A DNA stretch of 64,000 nt from Quadrisphaera sp. INWT6 (lineage in GTDB: Bacteria; Actinomycetota; Actinomycetes; Actinomycetales; Quadrisphaeraceae), in the NCBI RefSeq assembly GCF_015390235.1, contig NZ_VUOH01000002.1, positions 868,001 through 932,000 on the forward strand, given 5' to 3'. Position 1 is the first letter of the stretch. Each line of letters begins with the position of its first letter. Made by a program: the position numbers and the translations under genes. Below the pieces are notes generated by a model. It did no database searches, was not told where the DNA came from, and worked only from the letters and a program-made list of their open reading frames with translations. This document shows, in pieces, positions 35,036-46,334 of this stretch.

Positions 35036-37557
35036 ATGCCGCAGCGCTCCCCCGAGTCCGCCCCGCGCCGGTCCGCCTCCGCGGGGCGCGCGGTGAAGCT
35101 GCTGGCCGGCTTCCTCGCCGCGAGCGTGGGTGCGGGCGTGCTGGTGGCGGGCATCGCGGCGCCCGCCGTCATCGCCGCGGGACGCACCAGCAACGACGTC
35201 GTGGGGGCCTTCAACGACCTCCCGTCGGCCCTCGAGCAGCCCCCGCTGAGCCAGCAGTCGCGGATCCTCTACGCCGACGGCAGCCCGATGGCCACGTTCT
35301 ACTACGAGAACCGCATCTCGGTGCCGCTCGACCAGGTCAACCCGGTCATGCGCACCGCGATCGTGGCCATCGAGGACAACCGCTTCTACGAGCACGGCGG
35401 CGTCGACCCGCGCGGCCTGACCCGCGCGCTGGTGCAGAACGCCCAGGGCGGGGACGTGCAGGGCGCGTCCACGCTGACGCAGCAGTGGATCAAGAACGTC
35501 CAGGTGGAGGAGGCCCTCTCCGACCTGCCCACCAACGCCAGCGCCGAGGAGCGCCAGGCGGCGTTCAACGACGTGACCGTGCGCTCGGGCCTGGAGGGCT
35601 ACACCCGCAAGCTGCGCGAGATGAAGCTCGCGATCGCGGCGGAGAAGCAGTACTCGAAGGACACGATCCTCGAGAACTACCTGAACATCGCCAACTTCGG
35701 CGGCGGGCAGTACGGCGTCGAGGCCGCGAGCCGCCACTGGTTCAACCGCTCCGCCAAGGACCTCGACCTGCCCCAGGCGGCGCTGCTGGCCGGCATCGTG
35801 CAGAACCCCGTGGGCTACGACCCGGTGAAGAACCCGCAGGACGCGCAGGGCCGCCGCGACGTCGTGCTCAACCGCATGCTGCAGCTGGGCGTGATCTCCC
35901 AGGCCGACCACGACGCCGCCACCGCCATCCCGATCGACCAGATGCTGAACGTCCAGCCGACGCCGAACGGCTGCGAGCAGGCCGGCCAGGCGGGCTTCTT
36001 CTGCGACTACGCCGTGAAGCAGTTCCGCGACGACGACGCCTTCGGCGGCACCAAGGAGGACCGGCTCAAGCTGCTCTACCGCGGCGGCCTGACCATCACG
36101 ACGACGCTCGACCCGGGCAAGCAGCAGGCGGCGTTCGAGGAGGTCGCCAACGCGGTCCCGGTCGACTCCTCGGTGCAGACCAACCACATCTCGGGCGGCA
36201 AGGTCGTCCGCGACGAGGGCACCTCCAACCTCGGCGCCGCCATCAGCTCGGTCGAGCCGGGCACCGGCAAGATCCGGGCGATGGCGCAGAACCGCACCTA
36301 CAGCACCGCACCCGACGCGCCGTTCGGCTACACCTCGATCAACTACAACACCGACAAGAGCGAGGGCGGCTCGTCGGGCTTCCAGCCCGGCTCGAACTTC
36401 AAGCCGTTCGTGCTGGCCACCTGGCTGGCTTCCGGGCGCACCCTGAACGCCACCGTGAACGGCGTGGAGCGCTCGTACCCGAACTCCAGCTGGCAGTACG
36501 GCGACTGCGCCCCCGGCGCCAAGTACACCGCTGAGAACGAGTACGCCCCGGGCAACGCCGGAGACGGCGAGGGCAACGGGACCATGCCCGTGCTGAAGGC
36601 CACCTTCGACTCCATCAACACCGGCTACGCCGCCATGGAGAACCAGCTGCCGCTGTGCGACATCCGCAGCACGGCCGAGGCCCTCGGCGTGCACAAGGCC
36701 GCGGTCGGCGCCAACCCGACGGTTCCGGGGACCACGAAGGACACCCGCCTCGACGTCCTGCCCTCGATGATGCTGGGCTCCAACGAGGTCGCACCCCTGA
36801 CCATCGCGACGGCGTACGCGGCCTTCGCGGCCCGGGGGGTCTACTGCGCGCCGACCGCCATCGAGGCCATCACCGACTCCTCGGGCCAGCCGCTCACCGT
36901 CCCGGGGGCGCAGTGCAACCAGGCCATCCCCGAGCCCGTCGCCGACGGCGTCAACTACGCGCTCCAGCGCGTGCTCACCGAGGGCACCGCCGCGGGCAAG
37001 GGCCTCGCCGGGGGCGCGAGGCGGCCGGCAAGACCGGCACCACGAACAACTCCGTCGCGACCTGGTTCACCGGCTACACCCCGCAGCTGGCCACCTCGGT
37101 GTGGATCGGGGTGCCGGAGCGGAGCATGTCGATCAACGGTGCCACGATCGCCGGCCGTCGCTACGGGACCATGTACGGCGGCACCATCGCGGCCCCCATG
37201 TGGCAGGACTACATGAACCGGGCCCTCGAAGGGGCCGAGCAGGTCGACTTCACCGACCCGCCGCAGAACATCATCGGCCGGGCTCCCGCCCCGCAGCGTC
37301 CGCAGGCGACGCGCGGCCCGAGCGGCGGCGGCGGTGGTGGTGGGCAGACGAGCGCCCCCGCCGCCGGCGGCGGCGACCAGGGCGGCGACCAGCCCCAGGG
37401 CGACGGCGGCCAGGGCCAGGGTGGCGGCGAGCAGGGCCAGGGCGGCGGCGACCAGGGCGGTGGCGACCAGGGCGGTGCCCAGGGCCAGGGCGACGGCGGT
37501 GGCGGCACCCAGGGCACCACGGTCGAGCCGGCCCCTGACGGTGCTGGCGAGGGCTGA
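35036..37557 (+). pseudogene. Class A penicillin-binding protein (PonA2-like), frameshifted
   Basis: Bifunctional peptidoglycan synthase. A membrane anchor (residues ~18-45) precedes a GT51 transglycosylase domain (VAIEDNRFYEHGGVDPRG, GASTLTQQWIKNVQ). The transpeptidase follows with PGSNFKPF (S-x2-K type), DSINTGY and AAGKTGTTNNS (KTG). The frame breaks at 37010-37014, where the run reads GGGGG. Adding one G restores LAGGREAAGKTGTT and the frame to stop 37555-37557, about 840 aa. The KTG box is lost without repair. The C-terminus is an unusual Gly/Gln/Asp-rich tail rather than the PASTA domain of mycobacterial PonA2. Sequencing error is the simplest explanation of the break. Confidence 0.87.
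37366..37530 (+). repeat. Gly/Gln/Asp-coding imperfect tandem repeat
   Basis: Iterated 9- to 15-base units such as GGCGGCGACCAGGGC encode the last ~55 residues of the PBP (GGDQGGDQPQGDGGQGQ and similar). The region is outside the cell in the predicted topology. Confidence 0.8.
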
Positions 37558-37567
37558 CGCCCGCCCG

Positions 37568-37590
37568 CTGACCGCCTGACCGCCTGACTG
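37568..37590 (+). repeat. Octamer repeat after the PBP gene
   Basis: CTGACCGC at 37568-37575 and 37576-37583, then a partial third copy CTGACTGG. It is the same octamer, in the same orientation relative to the upstream stop codon, as at the end of rskA (3607-3638). Confidence 0.8.
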
Positions 37591-37591
37591 G

Positions 37592-37611
37592 CAGCCGCGG
37601 CACCGCGGCTG
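37592..37611 (+). terminator. Hairpin between the PBP and nucleoside transporter genes
   Basis: CAGCCGCG (37592-37599) and CGCGGCTG (37604-37611) form a perfect 8-bp stem with a 4-base loop, ending 4 bases before GTG 37616. It could terminate the PBP transcript or restrict translation of the next gene. Confidence 0.45.
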
Positions 37612-37615
37612 TTGG

Positions 37616-38848
37616 GTGTGCCCCGTGCGCGGACTCCTGGGCCTGGCGGTCCTCCTCGGCGTCGGGGTGCTGTTCTCGGTGCACCGCCGTCGCATCCCGT
37701 GGCGCACGGTGGGCGCAGCGCTCGCCCTGCAGGTGGTCTTCGCGCTCCTGGTCCTGCGCTGGGGCCCGGGCCGCGCCGCGCTCGACGCCGTCGCTGGAGC
37801 CGTCGAGAGCCTGATCGGCTACGCCGACGAGGGCACGGCGTTCCTCTTCGGCCCCCTCACCGAGGTGGGCCCCTCGCTCGGCTCGGTCTTCGCGTTCGGC
37901 GTCCTGCCGGTGATCATCTTCCTCGGCGCCATCATCCAGCTGCTGTTCTACCTGCGGGTGGTGCAGCACGTGGCGTGGGCGCTCGGCGGGGCCATCGGGT
38001 GGCTGCTGCGCGTCTCGCGCCTGGAGAGCTTCTTCGCCTCGGTGGTGATCTTCCTGGGGCAGAGCGAGGCGCCCCTGATGATCGCGCCGTACCTCAAGCG
38101 GCTCACGCGGTCGCAGCTGTTCGCCGTCATGACCGGCGGCTTCGCCGCGGCGGCCGGGTCGACGCTGCTGGGCTACGCGCAGCTGGGAGCCCCGCTGCCC
38201 TACCTGCTGGCGGCCACCGCCATGAACGCCCCGGCGTCGCTGCTCATGGCCAAGCTCATCCTCCCGGAGACCGAGCCGGTGCAGGAGACCACCGGCGACG
38301 ACGACGTGCGCAGGGTCCGCGACACCGAGTCCGCCAACGCGATCGACGCCCTGGGCCGCGGGGCGATGGCGGGCGGGCGCATCGCCGTCGTCGTCGGGGC
38401 GCTGCTGATCGCCTTCATCGCGCTGCTGGCGCTGGTGAACGGCGTCGTCGGCGGGATCGCGAGCTGGTTCGGCGCCGACGGCGTCACGGTGCAGGGGGTG
38501 CTCGGATGGCTGCTCGCGCCGCTGGCGTGGCTGCTGGGCGTGCCGTGGTCCGAGGCGGGCCTGGCCGGCTCCTGGATCGGCCAGAAGACGTTCCTCAACG
38601 AGTTCGTGGCGTACTCCGACTTCGGGCCGCAGGTCGCCTCGCTCGACCCGCTGACCGTGGCGGTCGTGACGATCGCACTGGCGGGCTTCGCCAACCTCGG
38701 CTCGATCGCGATCATGATCGGTGTCATCGGCTCGCTGTCGCCGGAGCGCCGCGGCGAGGTGGCTGCCCTGGCCCCCCGGGCGCTGCTCGCGGGAGCGATG
38801 GCCAACCTCGCCAACGCCGCGGTCGCCGCCGTCGTCCTCTCCCTCTAG
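37616..38848 (+). CDS. Concentrative nucleoside transporter (NupC/CNT family)
   Basis: 410 aa with about 10 membrane helices. CNT motifs are clear: LPVIIFLGAIIQLLFYL, FLGQSEAPLMIAPYL (Gln-Ser-Glu nucleoside and cation site) and IGQKTFLNEFVAY (Asn-Glu). FANLGSIAIMIGVIGSLSPERR follows. It imports nucleosides with H+ or Na+. Start GTG 37616 or GTG 37625 is uncertain; no ribosome-binding site is visible and a hairpin lies immediately upstream. The gene is an addition relative to the conserved ponA2-metallophosphoesterase order. Confidence 0.88.
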   Translation: MCPVRGLLGLAVLLGVGVLFSVHRRRIPWRTVGAALALQVVFALLVLRWGPGRAALDAVAGAVESLIGYADEGTAFLFGPLTEVGPSLGSVFAFGVLPVIIFLGAIIQLLFYLRVVQHVAWALGGAIGWLLRVSRLESFFASVVIFLGQSEAPLMIAPYLKRLTRSQLFAVMTGGFAAAAGSTLLGYAQLGAPLPYLLAATAMNAPASLLMAKLILPETEPVQETTGDDDVRRVRDTESANAIDALGRGAMAGGRIAVVVGALLIAFIALLALVNGVVGGIASWFGADGVTVQGVLGWLLAPLAWLLGVPWSEAGLAGSWIGQKTFLNEFVAYSDFGPQVASLDPLTVAVVTIALAGFANLGSIAIMIGVIGSLSPERRGEVAALAPRALLAGAMANLANAAVAAVVLSL

Positions 38849-38859
38849 ACCCCCCACCC

Positions 38860-39051
38860 CGCGACGATCATGCAGCTCCGCGCCACCTCAGACCGCGGCC
38901 AGGCGACGGCGGGTGCCGGTGAACGGTGCAACGGAGCACTCCACGCCCCTTCAGCGCAGCTGACGCCCCATCGGTGCTCGTGATGGGGCGTCAGCTGCGC
39001 TGGAGGGGCGTCATCTGCGTCGACGTGGCGCTCAGGCGCATGATCGTCGCG
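38860..39051. repeat. Intergenic element with nested inverted repeats
   Basis: The outer arms are perfect 14-mers, CGCGACGATCATGC (38860-38873) and its complement (39038-39051). The inner arms are 29 bases with one mismatch (38944-38972 and 38982-39010) around a 9-base loop. The whole lies in the 221-bp gap between the convergent nupC-like and yqeY genes. No ORF or transposase is present. It looks like a repetitive extragenic palindrome unit that can also terminate both genes. Confidence 0.75.
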
Positions 39052-39069
39052 GGAGGTGGGGGCCCGCCG

Positions 39070-39558
39070 TCAGGCGGAGAGCTGGCGGCGCACCTCGGCG
39101 GACAGGCGCCCGCCGTCGACGGTGGAGCCCAGCTGCGGGCGCAGCACGCCCATGACGGCGCCCATCGCGCCCATCCCGGTCTTGCCGCCCTCAGCCGCCT
39201 GCGACACCGCTGCGGCGACGGCGGCCTGCAGCGCGGCGTCGTCGACCTGGGCGGGCAGGTAGGCGGCCAGCACGGCCTCCTCGGCGCGCTCGCGCTCGGC
39301 GGACCCGGTGCGGCCGGCCCCGGCGAAGGCCTCAGCGGCCTCCTTGCGCTTCTTCACCTCGGTGCGCAGGACGGCGAGGACCTCCTCGTCAGAGAGCTCC
39401 CGCGCCTCGGTGCCCGCCACCGAGGCGGTCTTGACGGCGGTCAGGGCCATGCGCAGGGTGTCGCGGCGGACGGCGTCCTGGGCCTTGAGGGCGGTGTTCA
39501 GGTCGTCGCGGAGGCGGTCCGCGAGGGACCCGCTGCTGGTGGTGCTCGTCGTGCTCAC
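39070..39558 (-). CDS. GatB/YqeY domain protein
   Basis: A 162-aa YqeY-family protein containing LADRLRDDLNTALKAQDAVRRDTLRMALTAVK, LSDEEVLAVLRTEVKKRKEAAEAF and GKTGMGAMGAVMGVLRPQLG. The family resembles the tRNA-binding tail of GatB, but its physiological role is unclear. GTG 39558 has CAGACT 6 bases upstream (on the minus strand) and no Shine-Dalgarno sequence. It is divergent from the metallophosphoesterase, with only 26 bp between the starts. Confidence 0.9.
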   Translation of the reverse strand: MSTTSTTSSGSLADRLRDDLNTALKAQDAVRRDTLRMALTAVKTASVAGTEARELSDEEVLAVLRTEVKKRKEAAEAFAGAGRTGSAERERAEEAVLAAYLPAQVDDAALQAAVAAAVSQAAEGGKTGMGAMGAVMGVLRPQLGSTVDGGRLSAEVRRQLSA

Positions 39559-39564
39559 CCGGCG

Positions 39565-39570
39565 AGTCTG
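39565..39570 (-). promoter_or_regulatory. Candidate -10 of yqeY (leaderless)
   Basis: CAGACT on the minus strand followed by 6 bases and GTG 39558, as upstream of crp. Confidence 0.35.
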
Positions 39571-39584
39571 GCAGGGTTCGCGAG

Positions 39585-40496
39585 GTGGAGCACCGAGGTA
39601 TCCGTCGCGCAGCGCTGGTCACGGGGGCCCTGGCCGCCGTCGGAGCCGGGTGCGTGGCCTGGGGCGCGGGGTACGAGGTGCGGTCGTTCCGGCTGCGGCG
39701 CTTCCAGGTGCCGGTGCTGCCCGCGGGCCAGGCGCCCCTGAAGCTGCTGCACGTCTCCGACATCCACATGATCGCGGGGCAGCGGGCCAAGAAGGAGTGG
39801 GTGCGCGGGCTCGCGGCCCTCGAGCCCGACCTGGTGGTCGACACGGGCGACAACATCACCTCCCCCGAGGCCGTCCCGGAGGTGCTGGAGGCGCTGGCGC
39901 CGCTGATGGAGCTGCCGGGGGCGTTCGTGCTCGGCTCCAACGACTACTTCGCGCCCAAGCCGAAGAACCCGGCCGCCTACCTGTGGCGCCCCTCGCGCGC
40001 CCACGCGAAGCCGACGCCGCTGCCCACCGAGCGGCTCGTGGGCGCGTTCGGCGACGCCGGGTGGGTCGACCTGACCAACGCCAGGGGGCGGCTCGACGTC
40101 GACGGGCGCCGCCTGGACCTGGTCGGCGTCGACGACCCCCACCTGCAGCGCGACCGCTACCTCGACCTCGCCGGAGCACCCGACCCGGCCGCCGACCTGT
40201 CGATCGGCATCACCCACGCCCCCTACCGCAGGGTGCTCGACGCGATGACCGCCGACGGCCACCCGCTGATCATCGCGGGGCACACCCACGGCGGGCAGCT
40301 GTGCGTGCCGGGCTTCGGGGCGCTCACCACCAACTGCGACCTGCCCCGGTCAATGGCCAAGGGCCTGCACCGCTGGGAGCGGGGACGCCGCTCCAGCTGG
40401 CTCCACGTGTCGGCCGGCCTGGGCACGAGCCCCTACGCCCCCGTGCGCTTCGCGTGCGCCCCGGAGGCGACCCTGCTGGAGCTCGTGAGCGCCTGA
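39585..40496 (+). CDS. Calcineurin-like metallophosphoesterase
   Basis: A 303-aa protein with an N-terminal membrane anchor (residues ~8-27) and a complete dimetal phosphoesterase core: VSDIHM, VDTGDN, GSNDY, GITHAP and AGHTHGGQ. YkuE/Rv3683-type enzymes act on phospholipid or nucleotide phosphoesters; the substrate is unknown. It follows the PBP gene in M. tuberculosis (Rv3683), as here after the insertion of nupC and yqeY. The start GTG 39585 overlaps its own weak GAGG, so translation may be inefficient. Confidence 0.88.
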   Translation: MEHRGIRRAALVTGALAAVGAGCVAWGAGYEVRSFRLRRFQVPVLPAGQAPLKLLHVSDIHMIAGQRAKKEWVRGLAALEPDLVVDTGDNITSPEAVPEVLEALAPLMELPGAFVLGSNDYFAPKPKNPAAYLWRPSRAHAKPTPLPTERLVGAFGDAGWVDLTNARGRLDVDGRRLDLVGVDDPHLQRDRYLDLAGAPDPAADLSIGITHAPYRRVLDAMTADGHPLIIAGHTHGGQLCVPGFGALTTNCDLPRSMAKGLHRWERGRRSSWLHVSAGLGTSPYAPVRFACAPEATLLELVSA

Positions 40497-40561
40497 CCCC
40501 CTGCCCGGAGGAACCGCGTCGAGCGGCGGCCCCAGGCTCGGCTAGAGTAGGTGCGCTCCAC

Positions 40562-40635
<74 letters not shown>

Positions 40636-40641
40636 CCCTCC

Positions 40642-40671
40642 AGAGGGCCCCTGCTGATGCAGGGGCCCTCT
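40642..40671 (+). terminator. Terminator of tRNA-Pro
   Basis: AGAGGGCCCCTGC, loop TGAT, GCAGGGGCCCTCT: a perfect 13-bp stem starting 7 bases after the tRNA, followed by TTCCC. Confidence 0.85.
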
Positions 40672-40800
40672 TCCCGTTCCGCGACCCGGCGGGTGCGCTC
40701 CCAGCCGGCGTTCATGCGGACGACACACGCGCAGGTCCACACTTCCGCCCGGCATGCCCGCAGAGCCGGGCGCAGGCGCGTGACCAGCAGGTGGTGCGAC

Positions 40801-42359
40801 GTGACAGCAGCAGGGGTCCAGGAGCCGGTCGGTCCGGTCGGTCTCGCCGGCGACGGCGAGGCGGTCAGCAGCACCGCAGCGGCCGAGAAGAGCAAGCTGC
40901 GCAAGCACTTCGGCCGCGCCGACATCTTCTTCTTCCTCGTGTGCACGCTCGTCGGCGTCGACGCGCTCGGCACGCTCTCCTCCGAGGGCGGCCAGGGCTT
41001 CACCTGGCTGGTGGTGTGCCTGCTGCTCTTCGCGGTGCCCTCGTCGGTCCTGCTGGCCGAGCTCGGCGCCACCTTCCCCGAGGAGGGCGGGCCCTACGTC
41101 TGGGTGCGCATGGCCTTCGGACGCCTGGCGGGCGCCGTCAACAACCTCTTCTACTGGGTGACCAACCCGGTGTGGATGGGCGGCACGCTGGTCGGCACGG
41201 CCCTCGGCGGCCTGATGACGTTCTTCCACGGCGGCGAGGCGTTCTCGCTGCCCTTCCAGTACGCCTTCGCGATGGTGTTCATCTGGGCGGGGTGCTGTTC
41301 GCCGTCCTGAGCTTCCGGGTGGGCAAGTGGGTCGCCACCACCGGTGCGCTGGCGCGCTTCGCCCTGCTGGGGCTGTTCAGCGCGCTGGTGCTCGGCTACG
41401 GCGTGCAGCACGGCTTCCACGGCCCGTCGATCGGCAGCTACTCGCCGACGTTCGCCGGCTTCGTGCTGCTGGCCCCGGTGGTGCTCTTCAGCCTCGTGGG
41501 CTTCGAGCTGCCCAGCGCGGCGGGCGAGGAGATGCAGGACGCCGCGAAGGACGTCCCCTCCGGCATCCGCAAGTCCGTCGTCGCCACCGGGCTGCTGTAC
41601 GCGCTGCCGGTGCTGGGCATCCTCGTGGTGCTGCCCGAGTCGCAGGCCAGCGGGCTGGCGGGCTTCTCCGACGCGATCCGCCAGACCCTGACCGTGCTCG
41701 GCGGGTCCGTGACCGCCGCGGCCGACGGCACCACCACCGTGACCCTGACGCCGTTCTCCACGGCCGTCGGCTGGGCGATGGGGGTGCTCGTGGCCGTCGT
41801 GGCCTTCACCTCGGGGCTCACCTGGATCATGGGCTCGGACCGCACGCTGGCGGTCTCCTGCTACGACGGCGCGGGGCCCCGGGCCCTGGGCCGGTTCTCG
41901 GAGCGCTTCGGCACCCCGCTGCGGGTCAACGTGCTCTCGGGGGTCATCTCGACGCTCGTCTTCGTGGCCGCCAACACCGTCACCTCCGGCGACGCGGGCA
42001 AGTTCTTCACCGTCGTCCTGGCGCTGGCCGTCTCGACCACGCTGATCAGCTACCTGGGCATCTTCCCCGCGGCGTGGGTGCTGCGGCGCCGCCTGCCCGA
42101 CGCGCCGCGCCCCTACCGCGCGCCCGCCATCGGGCTGCTGACGGTCGTCTCGACGGGCTGGATCGTCTTCTGCACCGTGCAGATCCTCTTCCCGGGCCTG
42201 GGCGCGGGGTGGTTCACCGAGACGTTCCGCGCCGACGGCTGGGCCTTCTCCGAGCGCTGGACCTACCTCTTCGTGGAGCTGGTGCCGCTGCTGGCCTTCA
42301 CGGCGCTGGCCGTGGCGTTCTGGGCGGTCGGGCGGCGGGAGTCGCGCACCCCGGCCTGA
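40801..42359 (+). pseudogene. APC-family amino acid permease, frameshifted
   Basis: About 12-helix amino acid/polyamine transporter. The N-terminal part (FGRADIFFFLVCTLVGVDALGTLSSEGGQGF, LGATFPEEGGPYVWVRMAFG) reads to FIWAG, then hits a stop in the original frame. It continues in another frame (VLFAVLSFRVGKWV...) to 42359. One G missing in the GGGG run at 41289-41292 accounts for it. Repaired, the product is about 519 aa with TWIMGSDRTLAVSCYDGAGP conserved. GTG 40801 has AGGTGG about 7 bases upstream. The motif order resembles glutamate/GABA-type exchangers, but the substrate is not certain. Sequencing error is likely. Confidence 0.85.
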
Positions 42360-42367
42360 CGAGAGCG

Positions 42368-42426
42368 CTGGTCGTGCAGGAGACCCGCACCCGGGAGCTC
42401 CGGGTGCGGGTCTCCTGCACGACCAG
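42368..42426. terminator. 27-bp perfect inverted repeat between convergent permease and asd
   Basis: Arms 42368-42394 and 42400-42426 match perfectly around a 5-base centre. The arm begins CTGGTCGTGCAGGAGACC. There is no T tract. It probably acts as a bidirectional terminator, and GGTCGTGCA recurs in the inverted repeat at 49178. Confidence 0.75.
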
Positions 42427-42441
42427 CCAGGCGGCGGGGGC

Positions 42442-43544
42442 TCAGCGCCCGGAGAGCTCCGCGGCCACCAGCTCGGCGATCTGCGCGGTGTTCAGCGCCG
42501 CGCCCTTGCGCAGGTTGTCGCCGCACACGAACAGGTCGAGCGTGTTCGGGAAGTCCAGCGACTGCCGGATGCGCCCCACCCAGGTCGGGTCGGACCCGAC
42601 GACGTCGGCCGGGGTCGGGAAGTCGCCGTTCTCCGGGTCGTCCAGGACCACCACGCTGGGCGCCTCGACGAGCGCCTGGCGCGCGTCGTCGACCTTGATG
42701 GGCTTCTGGAAGGTGGCGTGCACCGCCAGGGAGTGCGTGGTCACCACGGGCACCCGCACGCAGGTCGCGGACACCTTGAGGTCGGGGATCCCGAGGATCT
42801 TGCGGCTCTCGGCGCGGACCTTCAGCTCCTCGCTGGACCAGCCGTCGTCCTTGAGCGAGCCGGCCCACGGCACCACGTTCAGGGCCAGCGGCGCCGGGAA
42901 CGGGGAGGGCTCGTCGCCCAGCGCCTCGGCGATGGCGGCGCGCACGTCACCGGAGCGGCTGCCGAGGGTGCGGTCGGCGGCGACCACGGCGAGCTCGTCG
43001 TGGAGCCTGTCGACGCCGGGCTGCCCGGCGCCGGAGGCGGCCTGGTAGGAGGCGACGACCAGCTCGGTCAGGCCCCAGCGGCGGTGGAGCGCGCCGAGCG
43101 CGTCCATCATCGTCAGGGTCGTGCAGTTGGGGTTCGCGATGATCCCCTTCGGCCGGGTGCGGGCCGCGGCGGCGTTGACCTCGGGCACCACGAGCGGGAC
43201 GTCGGGGTCCATCCGGAAGGCGCCGGAGTTGTCGACGACGACGGCGCCGCGCGCCGCGGCGACCGGGCCCCACTCGGCGCTGACCTCGTCGGGCACGTCG
43301 AACATGGCGACGTCGACGCCGTCGAAGACCTCGGGCGCCAGGGCGACGACCTCGACCTCCTCGCCCCGCACGCGCAGCTTCTTGCCGGCCGAGCGCGCGG
43401 AGGCGACCAGGCGGATCTCGCCCCAGACGTCCTCGCGGGTCGACAGGATGCCGAGCATCACGGTGCCGACGGCGCCGGTGGCGCCGACGACGGCGAGGAC
43501 GGGCCGGCGGCCGGCCCGCGCGCTCGCGGTGGGGTTGCTCTCGC

Positions 43545-43548
<4 letters not shown>
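42442..43548 (-). CDS. asd: Aspartate-semialdehyde dehydrogenase
   Basis: A 368-aa enzyme of the Asd type, reducing aspartyl phosphate to the semialdehyde for lysine, methionine and threonine. The NADP motif [13 protein letters not shown] is followed by [20 protein letters not shown], the catalytic Cys in [25 protein letters not shown] and [15 protein letters not shown]. It is slightly longer than most Asd proteins because of a 15-residue N-terminal extension. ATG 43548 overlaps the lysC stop (ATGA). Confidence 0.95.
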
Positions 43549-44819
<1,271 letters not shown>

Positions 44820-44978
44820 CTCCGGCACCTCCTGCACGTCGGGCGCCTCCCGGCGGCACGAGTCACGACGGGGGCGCTGCGCCCGGCCGGGTGGTCCCGC
44901 GGCCTCACCAGCGCGGTGACCGACTCTACCGGCGCGGGTCGGCAGCGCCGACCGCCTCCGGTGCGGGAGGATCGGCGC

Positions 44979-46334
44979 ATGGCGCTGCCCCTGCAGATCA
45001 CCGCCCTCGGCTCCGCGCCGGCGGCACTGGCGCTCCCCGACCTGCCGTGGGACGTGCCCCTGAGCCAGTGGCCCGCCGAGACCCTCGCGGCGCTGCCCCG
45101 CGGCATCTCCCGCCACGTGGTGCGCTTCGTGCGCCTGCAGGACACCGTGGCCGCGGTCAAGGAGAACACCGAGGAGCTGGTGCGCCGCGAGTACGGCCTG
45201 CTGCGCGTGCTGCGCCGCCTCGAGGTGCCGTGCGTGGTCCCGATCGCCGTCGTCACCGGGCGCTCCAAGCCCGACGGCGAGGCGCTCGACCCGGCGCTGG
45301 TGACCCAGCACCTGCAGTTCTCGCTGCCGTACCGCGCGCTGTTCAGCCAGTCGCTGCGGCCCGACACGGCCACGCGCCTGGTCGACGCCCTGGCCGTGCT
45401 GCTGGTCCGCCTGCACCTGGCGGGCTTCTACTGGGGCGACGTGTCGCTCTCGAACACCCTCTTCCGCCGCGACGCCGGCGAGTTCGCCGCCTACCTCGTG
45501 GACGCCGAGACCGGCGAGCTGCACAACGAGCTCTCCGACGGGCAGCGCAGCAACGACGTCGAGGTCGCGCGGATCAACATCGCCGGCGAGCTGATGGACC
45601 TCGAGGCCGCGGAGTACCTCGACGAGGGCGTCGACCCGATCGAGGTCGCCAGCTCCATCGTCGAGCGCTACCACTCGCTGTGGCAGGAGCTCACCGGCAC
45701 GGACACGTTCGAGCAGGGCGAGCGCTGGCGGGTCCAGGCCCGCATCGAGCGCCTCAACGAGCTGGGCTTCGACGTGGGCGAGCTGTCGATCAGCACCGAC
45801 GTCGGCGGCTCGGTGGTGCAGATCCAGCCGAAGGTCGTCGACGCCGGGCACCACTCCCGCCGCCTGCTGCGCCTGACCGGCATCGACGCCGAGAACAACC
45901 AGGCCCGCCGCCTGCTGAACGACCTCGACGGCTACATCGCCGCGACCGACCGCCAGAACGACCAGGAGGAGATCGTCGCCCACGAGTGGCTGGCGCGGGT
46001 CTTCGAGCCGGTGGTCAAGGCCGTGCCCCGCGAGCTGCGCCGCAAGCTGGAGCCGGCGGAGATCTTCCACGAGGTCCTGGAGCACCGCTGGTACCGGTCC
46101 CAGGAGCGCCAGCGCGACATCCCGCTGCTGGAGGCGGCGCGCTGGTACGTCGAGGACGTGCTGGCCCAGCGCCCCGACGAGCAGGCGCTCATCCTGCAGG
46201 CGGGGCTGATGAACACCGGTCAGCTGGCGGCGGTGGGGATGGACGGCGACGAGGCGCCGCTGCTGTCGGGCGTCGACGACCCCGACGACCCCGAGTCCGA
46301 CCGCATCGACGGGTGGCTCTCCAGCCACGGCTGA
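44979..46334 (+). CDS. DUF4032 protein with kinase-like fold
   Basis: A 451-aa protein. The N-terminal half resembles lipopolysaccharide-kinase-like folds ([33 protein letters not shown], then [15 protein letters not shown] like a catalytic loop and [10 protein letters not shown] like a DFG region). The DUF4032 region follows ([28 protein letters not shown] to [17 protein letters not shown]). ATG 44979 has GGGAGG 9 bases upstream. It is divergent from lysC. Its last 115 bases overlap the convergent GGDEF gene. The substrate is unknown. Confidence 0.82.
   Translation: MALPLQITALGSAPAALALPDLPWDVPLSQWPAETLAALPRGISRHVVRFVRLQDTVAAVKENTEELVRREYGLLRVLRRLEVPCVVPIAVVTGRSKPDGEALDPALVTQHLQFSLPYRALFSQSLRPDTATRLVDALAVLLVRLHLAGFYWGDVSLSNTLFRRDAGEFAAYLVDAETGELHNELSDGQRSNDVEVARINIAGELMDLEAAEYLDEGVDPIEVASSIVERYHSLWQELTGTDTFEQGERWRVQARIERLNELGFDVGELSISTDVGGSVVQIQPKVVDAGHHSRRLLRLTGIDAENNQARRLLNDLDGYIAATDRQNDQEEIVAHEWLARVFEPVVKAVPRELRRKLEPAEIFHEVLEHRWYRSQERQRDIPLLEAARWYVEDVLAQRPDEQALILQAGLMNTGQLAAVGMDGDEAPLLSGVDDPDDPESDRIDGWLSSHG

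Noticed and set aside
38860..39051. Insertion sequence
   Set aside because: Under 200 bp with no ORF, no transposase fragment and no visible target-site duplication.
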